Source: a virus. From it: a stretch of DNA of 23,839 nucleotides. Numbering within the stretch: the first letter of the stretch is position 1; the number at the start of each line of letters is the position of its first letter. Shown here in pieces: positions 6,944 to 14,267 of the stretch. The position numbers were made by a program, and so were the translations under genes. The stretch covers positions 1 to 23,839 of the IMG/VR virus record IMGVR_UViG_3300023110_002430. The stretch is one strand, 5' to 3'. The notes under the pieces were generated by a model. It was not told the DNA's origin, searched no databases, and saw only the letters and a program-made list of their open reading frames with translations.

Positions 6944-7381
6944 ATGAAAGTAGGATTTACATGTAGTACGTTTGACTTGCTTCATGCTGGTCATATCGCA
7001 ATGCTAAGAGAAGCAAAAGAACAATGCGATTGGCTTATTTGTGGATTGCAAGTAGATCCGTCTTGGGATCGTGAAGAAAAAAACTCACCTATTCAAAGTG
7101 TAGTAGAAAGATACAAACAACTTTCTGCAGTAAAATATGTAGATGAAATCATTGTTTATTGTACAGAATCCGATTTACTTGATATAATAAACATGTATCC
7201 AATTGATGTACGTATACTTGGTGATGAATATAAAGATAAAGATTTTACTGGCAAAGATGAATGTAGACGTAGAAATATTTCTTTATATTTTAATAAACGA
7301 GACCACAGATTTTCGTCATCAGATTTGCGTAAAAGAGTATTTGAAAGAGAGCTAGAAAAAAATGATTCTCCAAACGGTTAG
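6944..7381 (+). CDS. Cytidylyltransferase-like protein (TagD/HldE-C group)
   Basis: 145 aa, close to glycerol-3-phosphate cytidylyltransferase (about 130). TCSTFDLLHAGHIAMLREAKEQCD (6-29) is the CTP-binding HxGH region, VERYKQLSAVKYVDEI the second conserved block, DVRILGDEYKDKDFTG the acceptor-site region, and HRFSSSDLRKRV (about 120-131) the RxSSxxL-type C-terminal motif. The enzyme would form a CDP- or ADP-linked sugar or alditol. It overlaps the next gene by 20 bases. Confidence 0.85.
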   Translation: MKVGFTCSTFDLLHAGHIAMLREAKEQCDWLICGLQVDPSWDREEKNSPIQSVVERYKQLSAVKYVDEIIVYCTESDLLDIINMYPIDVRILGDEYKDKDFTGKDECRRRNISLYFNKRDHRFSSSDLRKRVFERELEKNDSPNG

Positions 7382-8060
7382 TGACATACGTCAATTTTTT
7401 ATTGATGAACTAAATGATGAAGCCTTTACTATAGATAAAACAGGTCAAAAAACTATTGAGTTAATTGGTGCTAATTTTTTATGCACTGAACCTGCTATTT
7501 TTGGTACACCTAGTCAAGAATATATTAACAAAGAAATAGCTTGGTATGAATCAGGTTCAACAAACATTTATGATATAAATGGTGTTGATTCAGATGCACC
7601 TCCTCAAGCATGGCAATACGCAGCAAATAAACATGGTGAAATAAATTCTAATTATGGTCACTTACTTTTTTCTGAAAAATATCATTATCAATTCCAACAT
7701 GCCTTTGATGAATTACAAGCTAATCCAGATTCACGTCGTGCACAAATGATTTATAACCGTCCATCAATATGGTGTGAATATAATGAAGGCGGTAAATCTG
7801 ATTTTATTTGCACTAATGCACAAACATTTTATATTCGTGATGGCATACTTTCAATGGTATCTCAAATGCGTTCTAATGATGTTGTTTATGGATATAAAAA
7901 TGATTATGCTTGGGCACAATACTTAATGGATAAATTTGTAAGAGAATGGAATTCATTAGCAGAAATTTATGGTGAACATGGTCCTATTGAAAAAGGTATG
8001 TTAATGTGGCAAGTCATGAATTTACACGTGTATGAACGTCACTTCCATTTAGTTAAATAA
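7362..8060 (+). CDS. dCMP hydroxymethylase-like enzyme (thymidylate synthase fold)
   Basis: 232 aa, close to T4 gp42 (246 aa). Catalytic Cys is C150 in FICTNAQ; general-base Glu is E58. The position that is Asn177 in E. coli thymidylate synthase (dUMP-selective) and Asp179 in T4 gp42 (dCMP-selective) is D181 here, inside GYKNDYAW; the Cys-to-Asp spacing of 31 equals gp42 (C148 to D179). The SRRAQMIYNRPS block binds the nucleotide phosphate. The predicted reaction is dCMP plus methylene-THF to 5-hydroxymethyl-dCMP. A separate ThyX gene at 18171 would cover dTMP synthesis, which supports this one not being a thymidylate synthase. The stretch 7470-7900 is typical AT-rich phage coding sequence. 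Confidence 0.85.
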   Translation: MILQTVSDIRQFFIDELNDEAFTIDKTGQKTIELIGANFLCTEPAIFGTPSQEYINKEIAWYESGSTNIYDINGVDSDAPPQAWQYAANKHGEINSNYGHLLFSEKYHYQFQHAFDELQANPDSRRAQMIYNRPSIWCEYNEGGKSDFICTNAQTFYIRDGILSMVSQMRSNDVVYGYKNDYAWAQYLMDKFVREWNSLAEIYGEHGPIEKGMLMWQVMNLHVYERHFHLVK

Positions 8061-8069
8061 GGATATGGA

Positions 8070-8753
8070 ATGAAAGAATTTAGATGTGGTCCTGAATGGG
8101 ATGAAAGAATTGTAAAACTAAATCCAGCTAAAAAGATTGGTGTGTTAATGTCATCAGGCGCTGACAGCACTACACTTTTTAAATTATTATGGGACAATTT
8201 TCCTGATACAGAAATTAGAATTTTTAATGTACAGACTTCATGGGATCCTAAGAAACCTTTAATTGAAGAAATCCTTGAAAAATTTGACGTTGATTTAGAA
8301 TTAGAAATCATCGGAGAAAAGTATCATAATTGGGAAATGAAAAATCATTTTGCTAGACTTATGCTTGCGTTTCAAGATGTAAGAAATGATGAAGATATTG
8401 AAGAACTTTATTGTGGAAATATTTTGCCTCCACATCCTCAATGGTTTCCTCGTTGGAATGTAGACCAAAAGGGAATGGCAAAACGCCCATGGCTAACTAA
8501 TGATAAATTTTGGAAGAATCCGTTTGAACATATTGAAAAATATCATGTAATTGATTTAGGAAGACGGAATGGATTTGACTATATTTATGACACAACTATT
8601 TCATGTAACACTCACGCCACTGAACCTTGTGGTTATTGTATGGGGTGTAGAGAATTAGAATATGCATATGATCAATTAGATAATGAAAAAGGTCTATCTC
8701 TTGATGAGTGTGCTAAAATTGCAGTAAATATGTATGGAGATATAGGATGGTAG
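8070..8753 (+). CDS. QueC-like ATP pyrophosphatase with zinc site
   Basis: 227 aa. SSGADS at 28-33 is a PP-loop (SGGxDS family), and a C-terminal Cys cluster, C179, C187, C190 and C193 (PCGYCMGC), matches the zinc site of 7-cyano-7-deazaguanine synthase (QueC). QueC makes preQ0 from carboxy-deazaguanine using ATP and ammonia; in some phages preQ0 derivatives enter DNA. QueD, QueE, FolE and DpdA are not visible here, and the middle of the protein (GNILPPHPQWFPRWNVDQKG) is not typical QueC, so it could be a related amide- or nitrile-forming enzyme with another substrate. It sits between the dCMP hydroxymethylase-like gene and a methyltransferase. Confidence 0.7.
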   Translation: MKEFRCGPEWDERIVKLNPAKKIGVLMSSGADSTTLFKLLWDNFPDTEIRIFNVQTSWDPKKPLIEEILEKFDVDLELEIIGEKYHNWEMKNHFARLMLAFQDVRNDEDIEELYCGNILPPHPQWFPRWNVDQKGMAKRPWLTNDKFWKNPFEHIEKYHVIDLGRRNGFDYIYDTTISCNTHATEPCGYCMGCRELEYAYDQLDNEKGLSLDECAKIAVNMYGDIGW

Positions 8754-9304
8754 ACTTAGTTGAAAAATATAATCATGCTGCTAAGACATATTATGAAGAA
8801 AAATATGTTGATGGCGGATGGGAAAACAACATCTATATGCAAGATGAGAAAGATGCTCATGAGTTTTGGATGGAGAATATAGAAGAGGGAAAAATTATTT
8901 CATTAGGTGTTGGATCCGGACAAGACATTCCTATCTTACAATGGCCTGGACCAGAAAATTTTACAGGATATGATTTATCTCAAGGCATGTTAAATAATGC
9001 TAAAGAAAAGTTTAAAGATTATAACTTTGTTTTAGCTGATTGTAATGAAAATATAGATGATAGCTGTGATGTTCTTGTTAGTTTATTTGGTGTACCTAAT
9101 TACATAGGTCTTCCTAAGTTGTTGGAGCACTATAGAAATTTTAATGCTCAGCATGCTTTTTTTATATTTTATGCAGAATGGTATGATGATGGCATTGCTG
9201 AAGAATACCATAAATACACTAAAGAAGAATTACAAAAATTGTTGTATCCTTATAATCCTATTATTAAACAACTAAATGAAAATTATTATATCGTTAAATG
9301 GTAG
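8747..9304 (+). CDS. Class I SAM-dependent methyltransferase
   Basis: 185 aa. Motif I is IISLGVGSGQD (50-60), motif II contains the acidic GYDLSQGML at about 73-81, and VLADCNENI the next acidic loop; the later half FFIFYAEWYDD and YYIVKW completes the Rossmann core. No DNA target-recognition motif (NPPY, DPPY, PCQ) is seen, so a small-molecule or protein substrate is more likely than DNA. It overlaps the QueC-like gene by 7 bases; the coupling suggests a shared pathway. Confidence 0.8.
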   Translation: MVDLVEKYNHAAKTYYEEKYVDGGWENNIYMQDEKDAHEFWMENIEEGKIISLGVGSGQDIPILQWPGPENFTGYDLSQGMLNNAKEKFKDYNFVLADCNENIDDSCDVLVSLFGVPNYIGLPKLLEHYRNFNAQHAFFIFYAEWYDDGIAEEYHKYTKEELQKLLYPYNPIIKQLNENYYIVKW

Positions 9305-9454
9305 ATGTTAATAAAATTTTACATTACTTGGATATGGCATATTAGTACTTGGAAGTTTAAAATTACACCTAAAGAAGTTAGATGTAATAATGAAACTACC
9401 AGGTATTATTCTATTAGAATAGGACCTATCTGGATGAAGTGGTATGTAAAATGA
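9305..9454 (+). CDS. Small Trp-rich, basic protein
   Basis: 49 aa, ATG directly after the methyltransferase stop; its TGA overlaps the next start as ATGA. Seven Trp or paired aromatic clusters (TWIWH, STWKF, IWMKWY) and many Lys suggest a small membrane-surface or nucleic-acid-contacting protein. No family recognised. Accepted because of the exact end-to-end packing with both neighbours. Confidence 0.5.
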   Translation: MLIKFYITWIWHISTWKFKITPKEVRCNNETTRYYSIRIGPIWMKWYVK

Positions 9455-9699
9455 ACTGGTTAATAGTAGTAATATTTGGAACATTGCAAGGCGATGTTTA
9501 TATTTTTGAAAAGCCTAGGTTTGAAACTAGAGAAGAATGTATGGTTAGTATTAGAGATCCATTAGATCAAATCGCGTATCTTGGAAAATTAAAAGAAGAA
9601 TATGGAAAAGACATGCCAATATTAGCAGTAAACTGTTTGCAAGAAAAAGTAATAAAAGAAATATTAAAAAAATCTTTTGGTGAAGAGCAAGAAGTATGA
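9451..9699 (+). CDS. Small exported protein, paralogue of those at 21085 and 22240
   Basis: 82 aa from the ATG at 9451 (ATGA overlap), preferred to an in-frame start at 9439 inside the upstream gene. Residues 1-12 (MNWLIVVIFGTL) form a short hydrophobic signal-like start; the mature part contains F-E-T-R-E-E-C and later AVNC. The same plan, hydrophobic start, then an aromatic-(S/T)-x-x-x-C helix start, then a final strand ending in Cys, is seen at 21085-21312 and 22240-22413. The two Cys could form a disulfide in the periplasm. Function unknown. Confidence 0.65.
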   Translation: MNWLIVVIFGTLQGDVYIFEKPRFETREECMVSIRDPLDQIAYLGKLKEEYGKDMPILAVNCLQEKVIKEILKKSFGEEQEV

Positions 9700-10130
9700 A
9701 ATGGGATATACGATATTTAAAATTAGCAGAAGAAGTATCTAAGTGGTCTAAAGATCCATCTTCTCAAATCGGTGCTATTGCTGTAGGATCTAAAGGTCAA
9801 GTTTTATCTCAAGGATATAATGGTTTTCCTAGAGGAATAACAGATTCTCTTGATAGATATGCAGTGAGAGAAACTAAATACAAGTACATAGTACATGCTG
9901 AACAGAATGTAATTTATAACGCAACATACAACGGAGTATCATTAGATGGAGCTACCTTATTTGTTCATGGCTTGCCTGTTTGCAACCATTGTGCTCTTGG
10001 TGTTATTCAGGTAGGAATAAAAAGAGTTGTTATGCCAAGACAAAAAATAAAAGAACAGTGGGTCGAGTCATGGAATATGACTAAACAATTATTTGATGAA
10101 GCAGGCGTAGAGTATGAATTCATTTGCTGA
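9696..10130 (+). CDS. dCMP deaminase
   Basis: 144 aa. Zinc-dependent deamination of dCMP to dUMP. HAE at 67-69 supplies His and the proton-shuttling Glu, and PVCNHC (94-99) the two Cys ligands; the N-terminal helix plus KDPSSQIGA and GYNGFPRG segments are typical of T4 gp cd-like enzymes. T4-like phages use it to make dUMP for thymidylate synthase; here the acceptor enzyme would be ThyX. ATGA overlap with the upstream gene and a 17-base overlap with the radical SAM gene. Confidence 0.92.
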   Translation: MKWDIRYLKLAEEVSKWSKDPSSQIGAIAVGSKGQVLSQGYNGFPRGITDSLDRYAVRETKYKYIVHAEQNVIYNATYNGVSLDGATLFVHGLPVCNHCALGVIQVGIKRVVMPRQKIKEQWVESWNMTKQLFDEAGVEYEFIC

Positions 10131-10839
10131 AATGTATTCCAAAATTATAGAGGGATACAGATGGACAGTAATAAATGTAGACACTACTCATAGGTGTTTA
10201 CTTCAATGTCAGTTTTGTTCACGCCAATCTGAAGTTCAAGGACAACCTATGATTTCTGATTATAGGAAATCTTATGGTGATTTAAAATCAAAAGAATTGA
10301 GAAAGTTAACTAACTTCGTAAGAAGTGGCATTTCATTTTGTGGTCAGATTTCTGATCCTATCTATCACAAAGATTTTATTTCATTATTGTCATCAATAGA
10401 TGATGTAACATATTTAGAAAAAATCGAAATTCATACAAATGGATCTGGAAAAAAACAAGAGTATTGGGATGAACTTGTAGATGTAGCTTGGCAACTTCCA
10501 ACTAGAATAGAATGGCACTTTGGTATAGATGGCATAGATGAAAAAGCAGCTATTCATAGAGTTGGCCAAGATTTTCATTCAGCTTTTGAGGCAATGAAAT
10601 ATGTAGCATCAAGGCAAAGAAGAGAACCTGAATGGGAAAGGTGGAGAGTCATTTGGCAATACATTCCATTTGCATATAATGAACATGATATTATGAAAGC
10701 AAAAGAAATGGCAGATGAAATAGATGTAGAATTAATATTACTTACTTCAGGTAGGTTTAATCCTGACAGTCCAGTTGCTCCTCCTACAAATATAAATTTA
10801 ATTTCTAAAAAACTATTTGGTGAGAAAAAAAGAGTATGA
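10114..10839 (+). CDS. Radical SAM core protein
   Basis: 241 aa. C28-x3-C32-x2-C35 (CLLQCQFC) binds the 4Fe-4S cluster; SFCGQISDP and later IEIHTNGSG and GIDGIDE are the barrel strands that bind SAM. Related radical SAM proteins with a C-terminal SPASM domain are widespread in marine T4-like phages, substrate unknown. Here the protein stops after the core, and the SPASM-like part is a separate overlapping gene (10836-11150). A run of seven A (10825-10831) lies just before the stop, and the downstream frame is -1, so a fused product by frameshifting is possible. Confidence 0.88.
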   Translation: MNSFAEMYSKIIEGYRWTVINVDTTHRCLLQCQFCSRQSEVQGQPMISDYRKSYGDLKSKELRKLTNFVRSGISFCGQISDPIYHKDFISLLSSIDDVTYLEKIEIHTNGSGKKQEYWDELVDVAWQLPTRIEWHFGIDGIDEKAAIHRVGQDFHSAFEAMKYVASRQRREPEWERWRVIWQYIPFAYNEHDIMKAKEMADEIDVELILLTSGRFNPDSPVAPPTNINLISKKLFGEKKRV

Positions 10840-11150
10840 AACTTTATCCTCAATGTTGGAGCGTAACAATGGAAGGCGATTATAAACCCAATGATGGATT
10901 TCCTGGTGCAGGAAATGGTTTAGCCTTTACTGCTTCAGGGCATCTTCTTCCTTGTTGTTATTTAGATAAGTATCACAACTATAAAAATAATACTAAAAAT
11001 TTATGGGATGATGAATTAAGAGTTGATCGAAATGATGACATTCTTGATATTATAGAATCAGAACAGTGGTATAACTTTCACAAAGAATTATATGAACATC
11101 CTGAAAATGCATGTAAAGAATGTCACATGCATTGTTCTTCACCAAAATAA
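10836..11150 (+). CDS. SPASM-like auxiliary iron-sulfur domain protein
   Basis: 104 aa, ATGA overlap with the radical SAM stop. Cys at 7, 40, 41, 93, 96 and 100, with GLAFTASGHLLPCCYLD in the middle and a final C-x2-C-x3-C, resemble a SPASM domain: G-x-hydrophobic-PCC followed by NLW and a Cys-rich end. It very likely acts with the upstream protein as a two-subunit enzyme or by frameshift fusion. The gene is followed by a promoter for the AGT operon. Confidence 0.78.
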   Translation: MKLYPQCWSVTMEGDYKPNDGFPGAGNGLAFTASGHLLPCCYLDKYHNYKNNTKNLWDDELRVDRNDDILDIIESEQWYNFHKELYEHPENACKECHMHCSSPK

Positions 11151-11159
11151 AAAAAATAG

Positions 11160-11188
11160 TTTACATTTGTGTAAAAATATGTTAGAAT
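11160..11188 (+). promoter_or_regulatory. Promoter of the shared class upstream of the AGT-like gene
   Basis: -35 TTTACA (11160-11165), 17 bp, -10 TAGAAT (11183-11188). The downstream leader contains TCATAAATAC near 11201 and an AAGGAA ribosome site before the ATG at 11246. It would drive the glycosyltransferase, epimerase, dehydrogenase and methyltransferase genes. Confidence 0.8.
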
Positions 11189-11245
11189 TATATTTAATAA
11201 TCATAAATACGTATATCACACACTTGTAAATTTAAGGAATCATAA

Positions 11246-12493
11246 ATGACTAGAATTGCTATTATCCTTGGTCGTGGTACTGAAGGCTGCGGTGTAACAC
11301 AATGTGCTATTCAAATGCAAAAAGTAACAGGAGCAGATATCTATTCTGCAATTGATAAAAAATGGGGACGAGCTAAAGGATTAGAAATTGATCAAAAAGA
11401 ATTTGTAATGGGTACGCAGTGGGAATTAACTGCAGATGTTATTAATTCAATGTATGATTTAGCAATCATTTATTCAGTACCTTCTAAGTCTCATCCACAA
11501 GATTGTCAAGATAATTTTGTACCATTTTTACAGAGACTAAAAATACGTAAAGCGTTTATTAATGTAGACCATAAAGCTGCTTCAATAGCACGTAATGCTA
11601 ATCTAAAAGAAGTTTGCGAAAATGTTGATGTCATTATGACTCACAGTCTTGAAAATGATTTCTCAAAATTTATGAAGAAAAATAGAATCCAAACTCCATT
11701 AACTAAAATGGGTTTGGGTTTTGATTATGAGGATCACCGTCAAAAGTATTGGCGACCAATTGAAGAACAACAGCATAATATGGTTCGTTGGATTGGTCGT
11801 ACTGCAATGTGGAAAGGTCCTAGTTTAATGATTGATTTCCATCAAGATGCTTTGATGGAGCAAGGATTTATAACTGTCCTTGAAGGTTTAGAAGCTTCTA
11901 TACAATATCCTCTTGTTTTATATCGTGATAATAAAGAAGATAATCCTGTTGATCGCCGCATGGTTGAAAATTATTTTAGACCAGAAAAGAAATTTAATGA
12001 AGTCAAGTTTACACCTGACTTGTATGGTAAAGAAGAAACCAATAAAGGTGCTTATCTATATCCTCAATACATAAATAATGAGGCAATGATGAGAATGGCA
12101 CGTTCAGCATTTGGTTCAGATCTTTATCATTTAAAAGCAGAAACATATGGTAACAATATTGAAAATTGTCATGCTGAATGTATTGCATCTGGCACTGTAC
12201 CATTATTCCATAAACATTTCTGTGATAACGTAATACACCCTGTACAGGGTGATCCTATTAGTCAATGCAAAAATTCTGGCACTCTTGGTGTTGACTATAC
12301 TAATTTTAAAGAGTGTCAAGAAATGATGACAAAACTCAAAAACGATCCGTCTATGAGAGATGATTGGAGAGAAATGGCATTTGAATTTTGGAAACAACAC
12401 TCCAATGGTGAGGATGTTGTAAATGAAATTATTGATCTTGCTATTAACACAACTGAAAACCAACCACAAGGACTAGAGGAATTTTTCGTATGA
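11246..12493 (+). CDS. T4 alpha-glucosyltransferase (AGT)-like DNA hmC glycosyltransferase
   Basis: 415 aa, against 400 in T4 AGT. T4 AGT transfers glucose from UDP-glucose to 5-hydroxymethylcytosine in DNA. Recognised by an N-terminal RGTEGCGVT block (10-18) next to the Rossmann start, a DH at 108-109 in the position of the T4 catalytic-loop His, RWIGRTAMWKG (181-191) whose R and K would bind donor phosphates, TVLEGLEAS (210-218), and AECIASGTVPLFHK (310-323). These match T4 AGT from memory, in order and spacing. The GT-B fold is expected. The next genes encode UDP-sugar epimerase and dehydrogenase, so the donor may be a modified UDP-sugar. Overlaps the epimerase start as ATGA. Confidence 0.88.
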   Translation: MTRIAIILGRGTEGCGVTQCAIQMQKVTGADIYSAIDKKWGRAKGLEIDQKEFVMGTQWELTADVINSMYDLAIIYSVPSKSHPQDCQDNFVPFLQRLKIRKAFINVDHKAASIARNANLKEVCENVDVIMTHSLENDFSKFMKKNRIQTPLTKMGLGFDYEDHRQKYWRPIEEQQHNMVRWIGRTAMWKGPSLMIDFHQDALMEQGFITVLEGLEASIQYPLVLYRDNKEDNPVDRRMVENYFRPEKKFNEVKFTPDLYGKEETNKGAYLYPQYINNEAMMRMARSAFGSDLYHLKAETYGNNIENCHAECIASGTVPLFHKHFCDNVIHPVQGDPISQCKNSGTLGVDYTNFKECQEMMTKLKNDPSMRDDWREMAFEFWKQHSNGEDVVNEIIDLAINTTENQPQGLEEFFV

Positions 12494-13449
12494 AAATTTT
12501 AGTAACAGGTATTGCCGGCATGATCGGCTTTCACGCAGCCAGGCACTTCGCAAAAAATAATTGGGAAGTATGTGGCTTAGACAATTTTAATGATTATTAC
12601 GATCCACAATTAAAAGAAGATCGTGCTAACATTTTACAAGAAGAATATAATGTTCCTATTATGCGAGGGGACATTGAAGACTTTAAAGTAATTAATGACA
12701 ATACGTCATTTATGAAAGATGTAGATATTGTATTACACTTAGCTGCATATGCAAATCCAAGACACGCTCTTGAAGAACCGCAACCATATATTGATACTAA
12801 CATAACTGGAACACAACGTATTATAGAAGTATGTGAAGAACTAAACATACCAGTTGTATATGCATCAAGCTCCTGCGTTATGCATGGACAGCCTTTACCT
12901 TGGAATGAACATGATCGACCAGATTTACAAAACAATCCATATGGTTGGTCTAAACGAGTAAATGAATGTCAGTTTTCTCATTCTAAAATTTCACGTTCTG
13001 CAGGCCTTCGCTTCTTTACAGTGTATGGACCATATGGTCGACCAGACATGGCTCTATTTAAATTCACAGATGGAATCGTTAAAGGTGAACCAATCACACT
13101 TTATAATTATGGTGATATGAAACGTGATTTTACCTATGTACAAGACATCGTAGATGGTATAGAATTAGTAGTAGATAAAGCTATGAATGAAACCAATCAA
13201 GAATGGCATGAAATCTATAATATTGGTTATGGCCAACAGGTTAATCTATTAGATTTTGTAGATGAAATTGAAAAAAATCTTGATCGGAAAGCAGAAAGAG
13301 AATTAGCGCCTAAACATCCTGCAGATGTCCCTGAGACGTGGTCTGACACTACTAAATTACAAGCGTTAGGTTATAATCCTAAAACTTCTATAACAGATGG
13401 TGTTAAAGAATTCATTACATGGTACAAAAGTTATTATGGAGTTAATTAA
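12490..13449 (+). CDS. UDP-glucuronate 4-epimerase-like SDR protein
   Basis: 319 aa. Extended short-chain dehydrogenase: TGIAGMIG (6-13) binds NAD, HLAAYANPRHALEEP follows, ASSS supplies the catalytic Ser, and YGWSK is the Y-x3-K pair. GLRFFTVYGPYGRPDMALF, YNYGDMKRDFTYV and HPADVPETWSDT closely match LpsL/WbpP/GAE-type UDP-glucuronate 4-epimerases rather than GalE. Expected reaction: UDP-GlcA to UDP-GalA. It is placed between the AGT-like gene and a UDP-glucose dehydrogenase-like gene, which would make its substrate. A related C4-carboxylate decarboxylase or GDP-sugar activity cannot be excluded from motifs alone. Confidence 0.87.
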   Translation: MKILVTGIAGMIGFHAARHFAKNNWEVCGLDNFNDYYDPQLKEDRANILQEEYNVPIMRGDIEDFKVINDNTSFMKDVDIVLHLAAYANPRHALEEPQPYIDTNITGTQRIIEVCEELNIPVVYASSSCVMHGQPLPWNEHDRPDLQNNPYGWSKRVNECQFSHSKISRSAGLRFFTVYGPYGRPDMALFKFTDGIVKGEPITLYNYGDMKRDFTYVQDIVDGIELVVDKAMNETNQEWHEIYNIGYGQQVNLLDFVDEIEKNLDRKAERELAPKHPADVPETWSDTTKLQALGYNPKTSITDGVKEFITWYKSYYGVN

Positions 13450-14267
13450 TGAGAATGACAATTGTTGGCCACGGGTTTGTTGGCAAAGCTGTGGATTATG
13501 GCTTTTCAAATAAAGCTATTACTAAAACTATCATCGATCCTCTCTATAATACTACTTTAGATGATGTAGAATTAAGTGAAGATATAACGTTTGTTTGTGT
13601 TCCTACACCTATGGGTAAAGATGGATCGATCGATTGTTCTATTGTAGTTGATACTGTAACAAAACTTTTGCTACGTAGATCAGGAATCATTGTTATTAAA
13701 TCAACTGTGACACCTGACATAATTGAAAAATTTTCAAGACGCGGTGGAGGTGCTAGAGTAGTTTACAATCCTGAATTTTTAACTGAAAAAAATGCATGTG
13801 AAGATTTTGTAAATCCATCTATGCATATTTTTGGAGGAAATCCAGAAGCTACAGAAAGATTAGAACAAATCTATAAAGACTTTAGCTTATGCAAGCCGTG
13901 TCCTGTATATCACATGACGTCCACTGATGCAAGCTTTGTAAAGTATGGAATTAATTGTTTCCTTGCATCAAAGGTCTTATGGATGAATCAATTTTATGAT
14001 GTCATAGAAAACTTTGGAGGAAATTATGGTGTTATCAGTAACGCAATTGGAACAGATCCAAGAATTGGTAGGTCTCATATTACTGTGCCTGGGTTTGATG
14101 GCAAGCGTGGCTTTGGTGGCGCTTGCTTCCCAAAAGACACAGCAGCGTTTGCGAACTTTGCGAAATCTTTTTCCGTTTTAGAAAAAGTTATCGAAGAGAA
14201 TAATAAGTATCGTAATTGTTATGATAAAGATGAAAGAGAAAAGGCTCAGAATGTAAATTATGGTTAA
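13449..14267 (+). CDS. UDP-glucose 6-dehydrogenase-like, shortened
   Basis: 272 aa against about 390-450 in bacteria. N-terminal Rossmann GHGFVGKA (7-14), VPTPMG, IKSTVTP, YNPEFLTE, then an NCFLASKVLWMNQ helix with the conserved Asn/Lys, and GFGGACFPKDT near 223-233 with the catalytic Cys. It would oxidise UDP-glucose to UDP-glucuronate with two NAD. The C-terminal UDP-binding domain of cellular enzymes is absent, yet all catalytic residues I can place remain. ATG follows the epimerase stop with one shared base; the stop overlaps the next gene by 8 bases. Confidence 0.88.
   Translation: MRMTIVGHGFVGKAVDYGFSNKAITKTIIDPLYNTTLDDVELSEDITFVCVPTPMGKDGSIDCSIVVDTVTKLLLRRSGIIVIKSTVTPDIIEKFSRRGGGARVVYNPEFLTEKNACEDFVNPSMHIFGGNPEATERLEQIYKDFSLCKPCPVYHMTSTDASFVKYGINCFLASKVLWMNQFYDVIENFGGNYGVISNAIGTDPRIGRSHITVPGFDGKRGFGGACFPKDTAAFANFAKSFSVLEKVIEENNKYRNCYDKDEREKAQNVNYG

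Noticed and set aside
7362-8060. Simple call as thymidylate synthase ThyA
   Set aside because: The dUMP-selective Asn position is Asp (181), and ThyX is encoded separately, so dCMP hydroxymethylase fits better.
9316-9344. Promoter-like TTTACA with 17-bp spacing inside the gene at 9305
   Set aside because: The matching -10 is ATTAGT, lacking the key T and A positions, and it lies within packed genes.
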